Assembly: GCA_037975125.1 (NCBI GenBank)
Contig: CM075857.1
Span: 68,155,899 to 68,219,898, forward strand
From: Latrodectus hesperus
Lineage: Eukaryota > Arthropoda > Arachnida > Araneae > Theridiidae
Reading direction: 5' to 3'
Length of the DNA stretch: 64,000 bases
Shown here: piece after piece, positions 12,082 to 23,345 of the stretch
How positions within the stretch are numbered: the first letter of the stretch is position 1
Layout: the number at the start of each line of letters is the position of its first letter
The notes under the pieces: generated by a model
The model's database searches: none
What the model was told of the DNA's origin: nothing
Seen by the model: the letters and a program-made list of their open reading frames with translations, nothing else
Position numbers and translations under genes: made by a program

Positions 12082-12196
12082 ATAAATGTCAAGCGCATCA
12101 TTTGAATTATCTGTAGTTCAAATTTTATCTCATTTGGACAAATCGAACGTATTCTACAGCCCTCTGAAGTGGGAAACTTATTTCTTGCTAACCCTG
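12037..12196 (-). repeat. Right terminal inverted repeat
   Basis: Reverse complement of 10591-10752, with AGCGCCATCT at 12041-12050 and the terminal ACCCTG ending at 12196, followed by TA. Confidence 0.93.
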
Positions 12197-12198
12197 TA

Positions 12199-15100
12199 TA
12201 TTAAGTTTACCGATATCACAAATGTAATAAACTTGTTTAACTTAAACTCACACATACGGAACACAATTTTTCTAAAGTTTCAAATATTGAATTTTAAAAA
12301 ATACTTACTATTTTTTCATATTCTTTTCATGTATTTTTAATGCTAGTAATCTATTATTAAATATAATATGGTTGAACAAAGCTTAATTTGCATGCTACGT
12401 TTGAACCCTTTTATTTTGATTTTAATATATTTTCCACCATTTAAAACTTCAGAAAGAAATAATTTAAATTTTAACTTTTTTTATTAGATAATAAATGTCA
12501 AATATATGACTAAAATAGGTGAAAAAGTATAACATTTTCAAGGAATTAGTCTTACTTAAATTTGTAATGCATCGAAACACCTTATGCAACGCAGTTGCAT
12601 TTTATACAGAAACTTGTCAACAGAAGTGGTGTTAAATAATAGAAATCTCGACAATTTAACCATGTTTTCAATAAGGGAACGATCTGCAGAATCTGTTAAC
12701 TAGAATAACAGTTAAACTCTATATCCAAAATAGTCTGGAGAACATAAGTTCGTTACTATGATATTTAAAGATTGCATTAAGCAAATTTCACAAATAAGCA
12801 CTTTTTCAAATAAAAAATACTTTCATAATTGTTCCTGTTACCAGCATTGAGTAGGTGAGAAAACTGCATAAGTTTTCCTTAGATTTCATTGGAATATTCT
12901 GTCATAGGTTTTTCATACCAACCAAGAACACTGGAAAATAGATTTAATATAGTGATGTGCATTAATACAATATTCACCAGAAATAGTATGTGCTATCACT
13001 TTTAAGCTCTTTATTGTCATTGGACGCAACAGTATAACTGTATCAGTTTCAGCTGAAAATTAATGAAAGTTACAATAAAGTAGTTGCTGTGCTTCAAATC
13101 AATGTTACAGCAAACAGTCTTCGATTAGATTTTGCATAAGCAAGTCATTTTATTTGTATATGTGTCACATGCCTTACGATTGTTCCCATTTGTTAGGCTG
13201 TTAACTATTTAGCATCGATAATTATTAATAATTTGATAATATTAAGAAATTATTAAGATTATAATCAAACAAAATTTTTTTTTCTTTGATTAACAATTTT
13301 TTTCTTAAGCATTATCTTTGATGTTATTTCAAATGCTAAGCAACAATAGAAATACGTTTTTCAATTGTGCTTGAAATTTTTCATGAAAATCAAATTTTTT
13401 TACTATTTTAATTTGTCTAAATAGCACAAGTTTCTTTTGATGAAGAATACAAAATATACCTATAAGCATAATTTACATTTTTTGCCAGGAAAATTAAAAT
13501 TTTTTCTTATATTAAAATATCATATAAATGTATTAAAATGTTTTAATTATAATAGCTCTTTATGGTAATGGATTTTATTTTAATTTGAAAGTCTATGGAA
13601 TTTAGCAAATAATTACTCACAATGGCTTTAAAAAATTACTAAACTATGTTTTTCATTAAAATTCCCTAGACACACAAGAGAAAATATGTAGCCTGTTTAA
13701 AAAATAAAATGTTTAGAATTGTGTAAAATAATCATTTTTATTAAAATTACAAGAAATTCTTATATTTCAAGAAACACGTTAAATAAATTTCGTAATTCAA
13801 ACAATCATTGTTCACTGAAAACTATTTTCACTGCAGTATTCAATTCTATTAAAGGGAAAGAAAGCACTACCAACCATATTGGTGATATGTTCTTTTTGTA
13901 TTTTTAGATAAGGTTGTTTAATTTTCCTTTACATTTTAATTTTAAATTTAAAAATAAGTTAAATTAAAAATAAATAACTGCGTTCGAATATAAAATATTT
14001 AGATTAACAAATTTTTAAAGTCAATTTATTTTAAAAAGATGTATATTTTGAGTTACCCCGACACATCACTTTTACTTGTGAGAACTATATATTATGCTAC
14101 CTGTCACAAAACTTGGCACCTCAATTCTGTTTCAAGTTACGAAAGCATCTGCATGTGACATTGGCTTCAGCCTTCAAAGATTTCTATTTCACATTTCATT
14201 GCTCAAGAATGAAAGCGTTTTGATAAAAGTTGAAGAAAAAAATAAGAAAAAAATTTTACATATAAATTTTTACATGAGAATTCGTCTTAAAAGAATAAAT
14301 TATAAGGAATTCAATTTTTATACTTATTTTCGCAGTGTTGTAACTGCTGTATTTGCAATAGTCGAAAATTTTATCATTGTCTTCATTCTAGAGCTCTGAT
14401 CTGAACTGTTTTTTCAAGAGGAATGATGAATTTAGTAATATATTCTATGATTAATTTAAATCACTTGCTTCTCATTTAGATATTTCTGAAAGTTTTATTA
14501 CTTATAAATATGAATAACACATTAAAAAACGATACATAACAAGTAAAATTATTTAAGCAATAATATAGGAAAGATAATGTCATTCTTATCACAAAATATA
14601 CTTAAAATAGCATAATATTTCTAAAATAATAATTTATAAATCAAATTATCCACACCCAGAAACTAACAGGAATTTTTTTAATTTTTCTAAAATACATCAA
14701 TAGTTTTCTCACTTTTAAATATCACTTCATATAAAAATTTTTCTTAATTTCTAGTTGGAAACTTTTTTTTTATTAAATGCTCCATTTTGCATTCATATTT
14801 CTAATCAAATATTGGCTTTTTCCTACATTTTCTTTTCAGTTTCTTGCAAAAAAATTTAAAATAAACTTAATTGTTTAGGTATAAAATATTGTTTTTGGAA
14901 AATTAAAGTATAAAAACACAGAATTACAAAATAAGGAATATTACAATAGGCTACATAATACTGTATCACAAATAATGTAAACTATCAAATGATATTAAAG
15001 TATTATGTGAAAAATCTAATTTTGAATTAGAACAAATAAATATTGGTTATGATATTAGTTTAAGATGTATTTTCTTATGCTTCCATCTTTTCCAAATGAT

Positions 15101-17155
15101 AAAAAATCAAATATATAAAAATAAAATATATAGTAATGAATAACAAAATCATATAGATATTATCAGTTTTTTTAAAAATTTCGTGCATTCCGTTAAAATG
15201 AAATATAATTTATTGAAATGTACAGTTATTCACAATTGGGATGGAAAACGTTGTGACCAAACAGATTTTATATCTATAACGAAATTGTGTGGCTGAAATA
15301 TTGTGTATTTGTGTTGAAATACAATTTATTAACATAAATTTGCTTGAAAATATCGAGAAACATAATCTATTTCAAAATAAAAGAAACATTTTCCTTTAAC
15401 TTACGATGATTAAAAAGCTGAGAGAAGACTTCTTTTATGAGGCAATTATACAAAATTTGATTTCTTAGACACTTTTTTATGATCAATTTCATAATTATTA
15501 AAAGTATTTTTCAAATGATTAACGTAAATATATATTTATCTTACAAATTTCTGAACTGCTGATTATTCAATAATTCCCGTATTCGACGTAAAAGTGTAAA
15601 ATAAAGAATAGATTTGGATTCAAGCTTAATATATCAAACAATGGTGAAGTTAGTATTTTTACAAGCCAATAAAACTTTCGTAAGATGTGTTTTATAAACT
15701 GCTATCAAAATGTATTTTGAGCATATGTGACAGATGTTTTTCAAATGTATATCATATTTTTATAAAACTCAATTAAATAAAAATAACAATTAATAATTAG
15801 TCAGTAGAAATATGTAAACTTGAACTTCTTGTGTTTGAAAGAACATTGTATTGTATACATTTCGTAGACTTGAAAATATCAATATAATTTCTAAATCTTA
15901 ATAAATATAAATTTCCTTTCCCAATTATTTTTATATCACGAAATTCAATGTTAACAAAATACCCTCCTTAAAAAAATCTTAAATTTAAATGATGGTAACA
16001 TTATTCCAGGACCATGCAATTATCTATTCTTCACAAATTTCTATCCAAAACTAAGTATTATGCAGAAAATAATCATTTTATTCAAAAATCATATATATTG
16101 TAAACTCATTTTCCGTGTTTATTTAGAATTTTACAGTGTAAATAACCAATTCTTAATAACCAATATTGAGATTAAATCAGATTTCCTGCAACCTAATCTA
16201 ACTTTGCAATGAATTAATAAAAGATTATAAAAAATAAAAACATTTTTTGTTCAATGATAAAAGACTCAATTTGTAATGATTCAAAGCAAAATAATGTTTG
16301 TTATGATTAGTGTCTAATCCAGAAAATTTTGCAAAACAACTCATGTTATAAAAAAGCCTACAGTTTTTAATTTTAATAGATAAATTTCCCTTTAGATTAT
16401 GATATTTGTACAAAGTAAAACTATTTGTAAACACAATATCCTATCATAAGAAAAAGAGCATAAAATTAAAATAAAAAGAATATAATTTCAAACATCTTTT
16501 CATTTTAATTTCAAACTGAAAGAAAAGGAATCTTTAAGTTATCGTAATAAATTTTTTAAAAAATTGAATATTAAAACAATTTTTAAGATTTCAAAAATAA
16601 ATTATTATTTATACCAAATATTTTCAGTTAATGCGAACATATTTTTACTCCGTTTTCAAAAAAAATGTATAGATCTTGAATCTAATATTTTATTTAAAAA
16701 ATATTTTTTTGGATTATGACTTTAAAAACTGCTTTTATAAGAAATATTGTTATAATAAAATGTCTCACACCTAGTAAACTTATAGTATTTTTTCTCATCA
16801 TTATTCGAATAGAATGTGTATTTGTAAATATTTTCAAATATAATATGAAAATATTTTATCTTTACTTATATTATAAATAACCAACTCAAATAATTAGCAA
16901 AGCATTAGTGCCATAATTATCCTATTAGTTTCAAGTTTTACTATAATTTTTAACTATCAAAATATCAAATAACTTAATGATAGACGAAGCATTTATTTTA
17001 ATCTAATAATCTAATTCATGGAAATTCAGAGCATGAATATTTTCCACCAATAATTGTTAACAGAATAGAATCAATAAGAAATATAATGGTTAGCAAAAAA
17101 TTAAAGACAATATGTTACATAAATTTTATATTTAGAAAAGATTAAAGTATAGAAC

Positions 17156-17158
<3 letters not shown>
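12199..17158. other. AT-rich non-coding stretch
   Basis: About 5 kb without a supported gene. 12540-13200 is somewhat more complex in composition but shows no coding pattern on either strand. Frames of 60-100 codons (for example 14094-14399) have no recognisable motif. Confidence 0.55.

Positions 17159-17226
<68 letters not shown>
17159..17226. repeat. (TA)n microsatellite, 68 bp
   Basis: Uninterrupted AT/TA alternation that directly abuts the coding-like sequence of the next element. Confidence 0.97.
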
Positions 17227-17230
<4 letters not shown>

Positions 17231-17789
17231 CCACAGAAAATGCACATGCATTTGTTGAGGTACACTTGCAACAGCCTAAAATGACAGTCTGGTGTGGCTT
17301 CACTGCTGATTTCATAATTAGTCCATTTTTTTCTAGGAAGTCACACAGACAGGTTTCCAAACAGTTTCTGTCACCGGTAAGCGATATCTAGCACTGTTAC
17401 AGAACAGCATTATTCCTGAACTGCAAGCGCGACAGGCACTCCAAACAGTCACCTTTATGCAAGATGGAGCACCACCTCATATTGCTCTGCCTGTGCTACC
17501 CCTGATACGCTCAACATTTGGGGAGGATCGTATTATCAGTCGCTACTTTAATCACGCATGGCCTCCAAGATCTCCCGATCTCACACCCTGTGACTTTTGG
17601 CTGTGGCGCTTCTTGAAGTCAAAAGTGTACAGTGACCAACCGGCATCACTAGCGGCACTGAAAGATGCCATCCGCCAAAATGTGTCTGCCATAACGCAAG
17701 AAATGCTACTAAATGTTGTGAATGGTGTGGTGACTCGTCTCACAGCTTTACTTCTGAATGATGGACAGCACATTGAACATTTACTGTAG
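17227..17789 (+). pseudogene. C-terminal half of transposase, related to that at 10885
   Basis: It reads WTTENAHAF at the left edge, then MTVWCGFTADF, and then a frameshift at a T run near 17327-17335. A clean frame follows from about 17340 to the stop at 17787-17789. The second catalytic Asp is in MQDGAPPH (17463-17465) and the third in SPDLTPCDFW (17592-17594). Again 42 residues lie between them. The C-terminus ends NDGQHIEHLL and a stop. The helix-turn-helix half and the first catalytic Asp are missing, removed at the (TA)n junction. The protein is clearly related to the transposase at 10885 but too different to be the same family. Confidence 0.88.
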
Positions 17790-17900
17790 TAAGTACTAAT
17801 TAACTGTAATTAATCTGACTTCATTAATCATTGTTTCATTTGTAAAACATCTTTTGTTGCAATAAAACACTATAGCGCCATCTGTTGGTCGCCAACAGAA
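17227..17900 (+). mobile_element. 5'-truncated long-TIR-type DNA transposon
   Basis: A DNA transposon fragment that contains only the 3' half of its transposase. Its left edge coincides with the end of a (TA)n array. After the transposase stop at 17789 comes a 3' region with AGCGCCATCT at 17874-17883, followed by a small hairpin (TGTTGG-TCG-CCAACA). The motif also occurs in the inverted repeats of the element at 10591-12196. The true right end is uncertain; G+C-richer sequence continues to about 17970. Confidence 0.75.
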
Positions 17901-17974
17901 CTATTTTTTTTCATTGCCACACAAAACCCGGTTTCTTTTCCATCCGTTTGGTGCAAACCGCAATAAATTTTATT

Positions 17975-19173
17975 AATATTAATTTATATAATAAATTAAT
18001 ATTACAATTAATAAAAACAAACACTTATCTACATAGTAAATATTATTTTTTGGTAAAAATAATATTCTAGTACATAATTATTCTTGGGAAGTTTTTAAAA
18101 ATGTTTTTAGCAATTTAGATATTCTTTTATCAGTTTAAATCTTATCTTTCCCTTTAAATTTGTATAAGGATTTTATAAATTATTTAGGTTGGAATATTTT
18201 AACTTTCATTATTAAAATAATTTGTACTAAATAAAATTAAGTTTCTAACTTTATTTAATATAAATTATTTTACGTATCTAAGTTACGTTTTTTGGTTCAG
18301 AGAGACAAACTTTTAATTACTTCTACTATCGTTTTCGGAAGCTTACATTTGAGAATTGAAAAAAATTACACGAAACTAATGGGTTGGCTCAGATAAGTTA
18401 AATAATCTCAAAAAATATGCCCAAAATATTTAAAAAATAAATTCAAAAACTATGATGAAACAAGATATTTATGTCATATATGATTAAAATAAATATTTAT
18501 CTTCTCAAAGTACAAAATATTCTTTCCTATAAACTTAAGATCTTGTTGAAAAAGTTTGCATCAATATAAATTTAAATTACTTAGGAAAACATTATGTAAG
18601 GGTATTTTGTTTTTCAAAACTTTGTGAGCCATTAATAATAAAAAATTGCATAAGATAAAATCGCATTCTTTTGTATGGAAAACTTCAAAATTTACTTCAC
18701 ATACTTACTGGGAATATTACATACACTCATTTGCATCTCTTAACCGTTTTAATGTCTTCATAAGAAAAAAATTGAAAAAATTACCATTTCATTACAAAAA
18801 AATTATTTTTTTCAAAAAGGCATTTATTCTGCTACTATTTCACTTGTAATATTTTTATAAAAAATTTGGCTCTTGACGAAAGCAATATTTGATAAAAATA
18901 GTTTTAATATACTGAAATTTTCATCTTGTTTTAAAATGAAAAGTCCATCAAATTAAGAACATTACTTTAAAGTTCTGATTGTTTTCTTTACTATTGTGTA
19001 ATCTGAGCAAAATTATTTATTATGAACTTATAGTTGTGAATGTCAATTCTATTCCTATGATATGAAGTTGTAGTTATTTAGATATAAAAAATAAAAAAGA
19101 ACATAATTTTATGTTTTTATAAACATTATAATAATAATTCTGCAAAATATAGATTTCTTTGAAATTATGAAAA
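17975..19173. other. AT-rich non-coding stretch
   Basis: I see no gene, repeat boundary or RNA structure here. Confidence 0.55.
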
Positions 19174-19175
19174 TA

Positions 19176-19388
19176 TTGGGTTGTTCGGAAAGTAATTTCG
19201 TTTTTTGCACCTGGATCAGTTTTTTGCTTGTAAAAACCAACCATTTTGAGAGTGTGGATTCATGATACTACCAAAAAAAGGGCAACAGTTATTACACTAG
19301 AATTGACAATATGTAATTCAATTGAATTTTCATGCGCAATACATTTTTCCTTTTTATAAAAAACAAAATAACTTTCCGAACAACCCAA
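19176..19388. mobile_element. Mariner-type MITE, 213 bp
   Basis: It begins TTGGGTTGTTCGGAAAGT and ends with the near-exact reverse complement at 19359-19388, with TA on both sides (19174-19175 and 19389-19390). The terminal sequence is of the kind found in mariner elements. The interior has no coding capacity. This is a non-autonomous element that would need a mariner transposase supplied in trans. Neither mariner pseudogene in the window shows recognisable ends with which to match it. Confidence 0.93.
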
Positions 19389-19390
19389 TA

Positions 19391-22300
19391 TATCCTCTTG
19401 TGAATGAATTAGAAATCAATGATCAATATTCTGTTGGACAATTTTTTCACGTATAACAGCTCTTATTCATGAATCATTGAGTCTAGATACATCTGAAGGG
19501 CATTTAGGTCTAGAAAATATCAGGCATTGGCAGTGCAACTTTTTAAACAGTGTAAATTGGGTGAACAGTTCTGTCGGATATGATTTTCTACCATAATTCA
19601 TGATTTATAAGGTCATGATTTACAATTTTCGTTGGCCAGAAAACGCATTGAATGTCAGAATAATGTTTAGCAAATCAATTTTGAACATTTCCACTACATT
19701 TTCATAAAATATCCACAGTCATCAGAATAAAAATGTAACTACGAGCTGCACTTGGTACCGATGTATACCTATAAGTGCAAAAGTTAAAACATATGAAAGA
19801 AAGAAATTATATACCTATTTACGAACAGAAAAATTGAATTCTTTCATCATTGTATGAAGTTTAAATCATTAATAGATGGTTTCACCTGAAAAAACTTGCA
19901 AAAAGTTTGTACTTGGTATGTTATTAATTTGTCAAAAATAAACAAAAGAAAGATAATTTTTAGAAAAACTATAAAAGATTACTATTTGATTAACATATAT
20001 CAGTATTTTTGATGATACTATAAAGAAATTATTGAATAAAAAAATAACTAATAGCATACAAATTAAATAAATTAAAAATTTGAATATAGCTGTGTTTAAA
20101 TAAAACTGATTGATTATGAAAATTTCTTTTTGATAAACATGAAAAATTATATAACATATAAAGAAATTTTTGAAAATTTGAAAATTCCTTTTAGTAAATT
20201 AATTATCTAAATGATTTTAAAATATTATTTTACTTTGTTAGAAATTATAAAAAGGTTATAATTATAGAAGTTTGAAAGAATTGTAGAAAATTCCTTTTTT
20301 GTGTGTCATGTGCTATATCACAATTATTTAACGCGTCAAAAAGAGAAAAATGACAAAATATTCTTCAAATGATTTTACATTGCATTAACTTCACCAATGA
20401 TATCTTTCAATAATAAAAATTTCTAACTTTCTTGAATTAAATATACAAAACAAACTAAGAAATATAATGACTTATTAGCTACAGGTTAGCTTTGTTTAAC
20501 TAAACAAACTTAATTAATTACAAATTTTATTTTTTTATATTAACTTTACTAAAATTTAATGGTTTAAAAATATATAAACATTTTATAATAATCCCATCTT
20601 ATTTAATTTTTTGAAAACTTTTAAGAGATATTTCATCTAGTAGATTTTTAAGTTTCTTCACTTATCCTTTCTAAAATCATTCTTCAAAATATTTTGGAAA
20701 TTAAATTACTCCAGAATATTGAACGTTTTTGTTCAAATTGATTTGGTAAAAGTTTCTTCCTCATGAAACAAAAATTTTGTGTATAATCCTCATGAAATAA
20801 AAATTATATGTGAAAAAAAGAAAACATTTCCAAACACTTTAGTTATAAAATTGATTTTTTTGATGCAGATAATATTTTTGAATAGATTTACGAGTCTATT
20901 TCTGAAATGACACTAAATGTTTTAATTGATTATATTTGGTTCTTACTAAAAACTAGTTATGGCACCTAAAATCAAGAAAACAATAAGTAAAAACCATTAA
21001 CTGAGCTAAAAAAAATTTTATTTTACATACAAACACAGATATATTTCTCAGAAATATAGATTGAGTAATAGTTAAAAAGAGGCAGTTTAAAGAAAATTAT
21101 TGCATACTTTTATAAATACTTTATGTAGAATTAATTTTTCATTCGCTATAACAATGTTGCCACTAATTATTAATAAGTTTATAAGTGTTACTACTACTGT
21201 CAAAAATATTTATTATTATTTTTTATTTTAATATTATTATTACTTTTTGTGTCTAAAATGTTTCTTAAGCAAAGAATTTCATTAGATACAAAAGATATAG
21301 ACCGATTAAATAAAAGTTATTTCATGCACAAAATAGTAAATGTAACCTAGAATATTTTTATATAGTATATTTATATTTATTTTTCATTATCATTTCATAA
21401 TTGTTGTATTTTTAAATTAAACGGAAAACTTACACAAGAGTCTTAGTTAAAATTTAAAAATTCAATCATAAAAATGATCCAAATTCCTGAAAAAAATTAA
21501 AATGCCCATCAACTGAATTTTATTAACTATATTACAAGCCGTAGAATGAAAAAACAGCATACTTTTTTTTCAGATGCAACTAAGCTAATTTATATTAATT
21601 TTAAATGAATTTTATGATAAAATTAAGTACAAGATATTAGAGTCAATTTCTTTTATCAAATTTACTTTTTCATTTAAATAATCTCCCATAATGTTTTTTA
21701 CAAACAATTAAATCCCGTTTTGAAAATTTAAGCAACTACAACAAATATATTAACTGGTATTAGTCAAAATTAAATTCAAAAATTTTTTGAAAAAAGAGTT
21801 GACTAAAAAAACTAAATATCATAAAAGTAATGCATTCGTAATTTTAATTTTCTATCTAATGCATCGAAATTCTTTCTAAATAAGAATGAGCAGGAAATAA
21901 TTTCAAATAAAATCAAGAAATACTAGTTTAAAGTAAGAATTAGACGTTAATTTTGCAAAATGTTTTCTGAAATCTTTTATGTCATTGTTAAATAGTATTA
22001 TTTAATAAAAAGCTGATCCTGAAAGAGTATATTTTCAGTTCTTTGACGAAGTACATTTTTTGATAAGAAAAAATCCATAAAAAAGAATTATATATTTTTA
22101 AATATTGTTATGTTAAATATTGGTATATATTTAAAAGCAAAGTTAAGGTTTTTAATTCATATCAATATAAAATTCATTGAATTCAAGTTATTTTAAGTAA
22201 AATTAAATAATTAACTTCATAAGAGGAAAAAATTTCTAACAATGTTTAATTACATTATCTGAATATAATAATAGTTAAATGAACTGAAATAATTTTTCGC

Positions 22301-22436
22301 GTGTATGCAAAATAATTTGAAGAAAAATCAATTGAAATAAAAATAACTTTTTTCTAAAAAACCTGAAAATACTTTATTGTTTCAATAGTCCTTTTATTAG
22401 TTAATATTTTGCAAAACTTTTTACATACTATACATA
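19391..22436. other. AT-rich non-coding stretch
   Basis: About 3 kb with no supported feature. 19400-19900 is a little less AT-biased but has no coding pattern. Confidence 0.55.
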
Positions 22437-22510
22437 TTTATAGTCACCTTTATGTTGTACAATATGTGACATACTCATATCACATGTTGTAAATATAAAG
22501 TGACTATATA
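22437..22510. repeat. Imperfect inverted repeat (hairpin about 74 nt)
   Basis: TATAGTCACCTTTATG on the left pairs with ATATAAAGTGACTATA on the right, with further pairing (ATGTGA/TCACAT) around a short loop. It could be a small MITE remnant or a hairpin RNA; nothing in the sequence decides between them. Confidence 0.6.
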
Positions 22511-23157
22511 CATTTTAAGGTAAAATATCTGTTTTGTAATTTAGTTCAGTAAACTAAATAGGAGTATATATTTGATACAATACAGAAACCTAAAAATGTA
22601 TTCTAATTAGTAGAATTTAAAAATTTAATTTATTATAAATTGAAAATATCTTTTGAGTTAGGCATATTATATTGGGTAGGGATAATAAACATTCGCGAAT
22701 GATCATTAATCTCTTTTTTTAATTGATTTTTAAAAACGTGTATAGATAAAAAAATTCATTTGCTTTATTTTAAGAAATGTATATTATTATTGAAGAAATC
22801 GTTTAATAAGTAATTTTATTTCATAATATTGAACGCATAGAAGAAGGATATTGTTTCCAAAACATATAATATAAGGTGAGTGTGTTTAACAAAAAAATAA
22901 ATATAAATTTGTGTGCATTGTAATTCATTTCTTGTTAGGAGAATTTTTACAGAAATAATCAAAATATAAAATGATTGCTATAGAAGAAATTATTATGAAT
23001 AATTCCTGATACAAATAGGCAGGAAAATAAATTTTACTGCCTTAAATAGAAAAATGCACTAAAATACAATTTGCTTACTCATAACAGTCCTCAATATACT
23101 ACTAACAGTGATCTTTGTTCATTATTTAAATATTACCGATGATGATGTGCTAGTATT

Positions 23158-23345
23158 ATATATAAACATCTGGTAACCAAATGATAGAGCTCTTGCATTT
23201 GGTTCAATAGTTTGTAGGTTTGAATCCTACCTTTGCCTAGATGTTTACAGTGGTTCCGAACCCATTCAAACATAAAATCTCAAACCATTTGGCTCTGGAG
23301 TGCAGGAAGTGACACTTCAGCAACAAATGAGCTAATACCTTCTAT
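23158..23345 (+). mobile_element. Candidate tRNA-derived SINE or tRNA pseudogene
   Basis: It contains a T-arm with a perfect 5-bp stem (GTAGG/CCTAC) and a 7-nt loop. This includes a B-box-like GGTTTGAATCC at 23218-23228, one base off the Pol III consensus. An A-box-like stretch with TGATAGAGC lies upstream near 23171-23190. ACATCT near 23165 and AGATGT near 23239 can pair like an acceptor stem, though extra bases separate it from the T-arm. G+C-richer, non-tRNA sequence continues to about 23345, as in a SINE body. I found no target duplication, so the limits are approximate. Confidence 0.55.

Larger units (their letters stand above)
10591..12196 (+). mobile_element. Complete Tc1/mariner-superfamily transposon with about 160-bp TIRs
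   Basis: A 1606-bp element that starts CAGGGTTAGC and ends with the reverse complement, flanked by TA on both sides (10589-10590 and 12197-12198). The inverted repeats are long: 10591-10752 and 12037-12196. They match with only scattered differences and small indels, and contain a G+C-rich inner block ending in the AGCGCCATCT motif. A single transposase frame fills the interior. The superfamily is known to target TA. This is the least-degraded element in the window. Confidence 0.93.
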
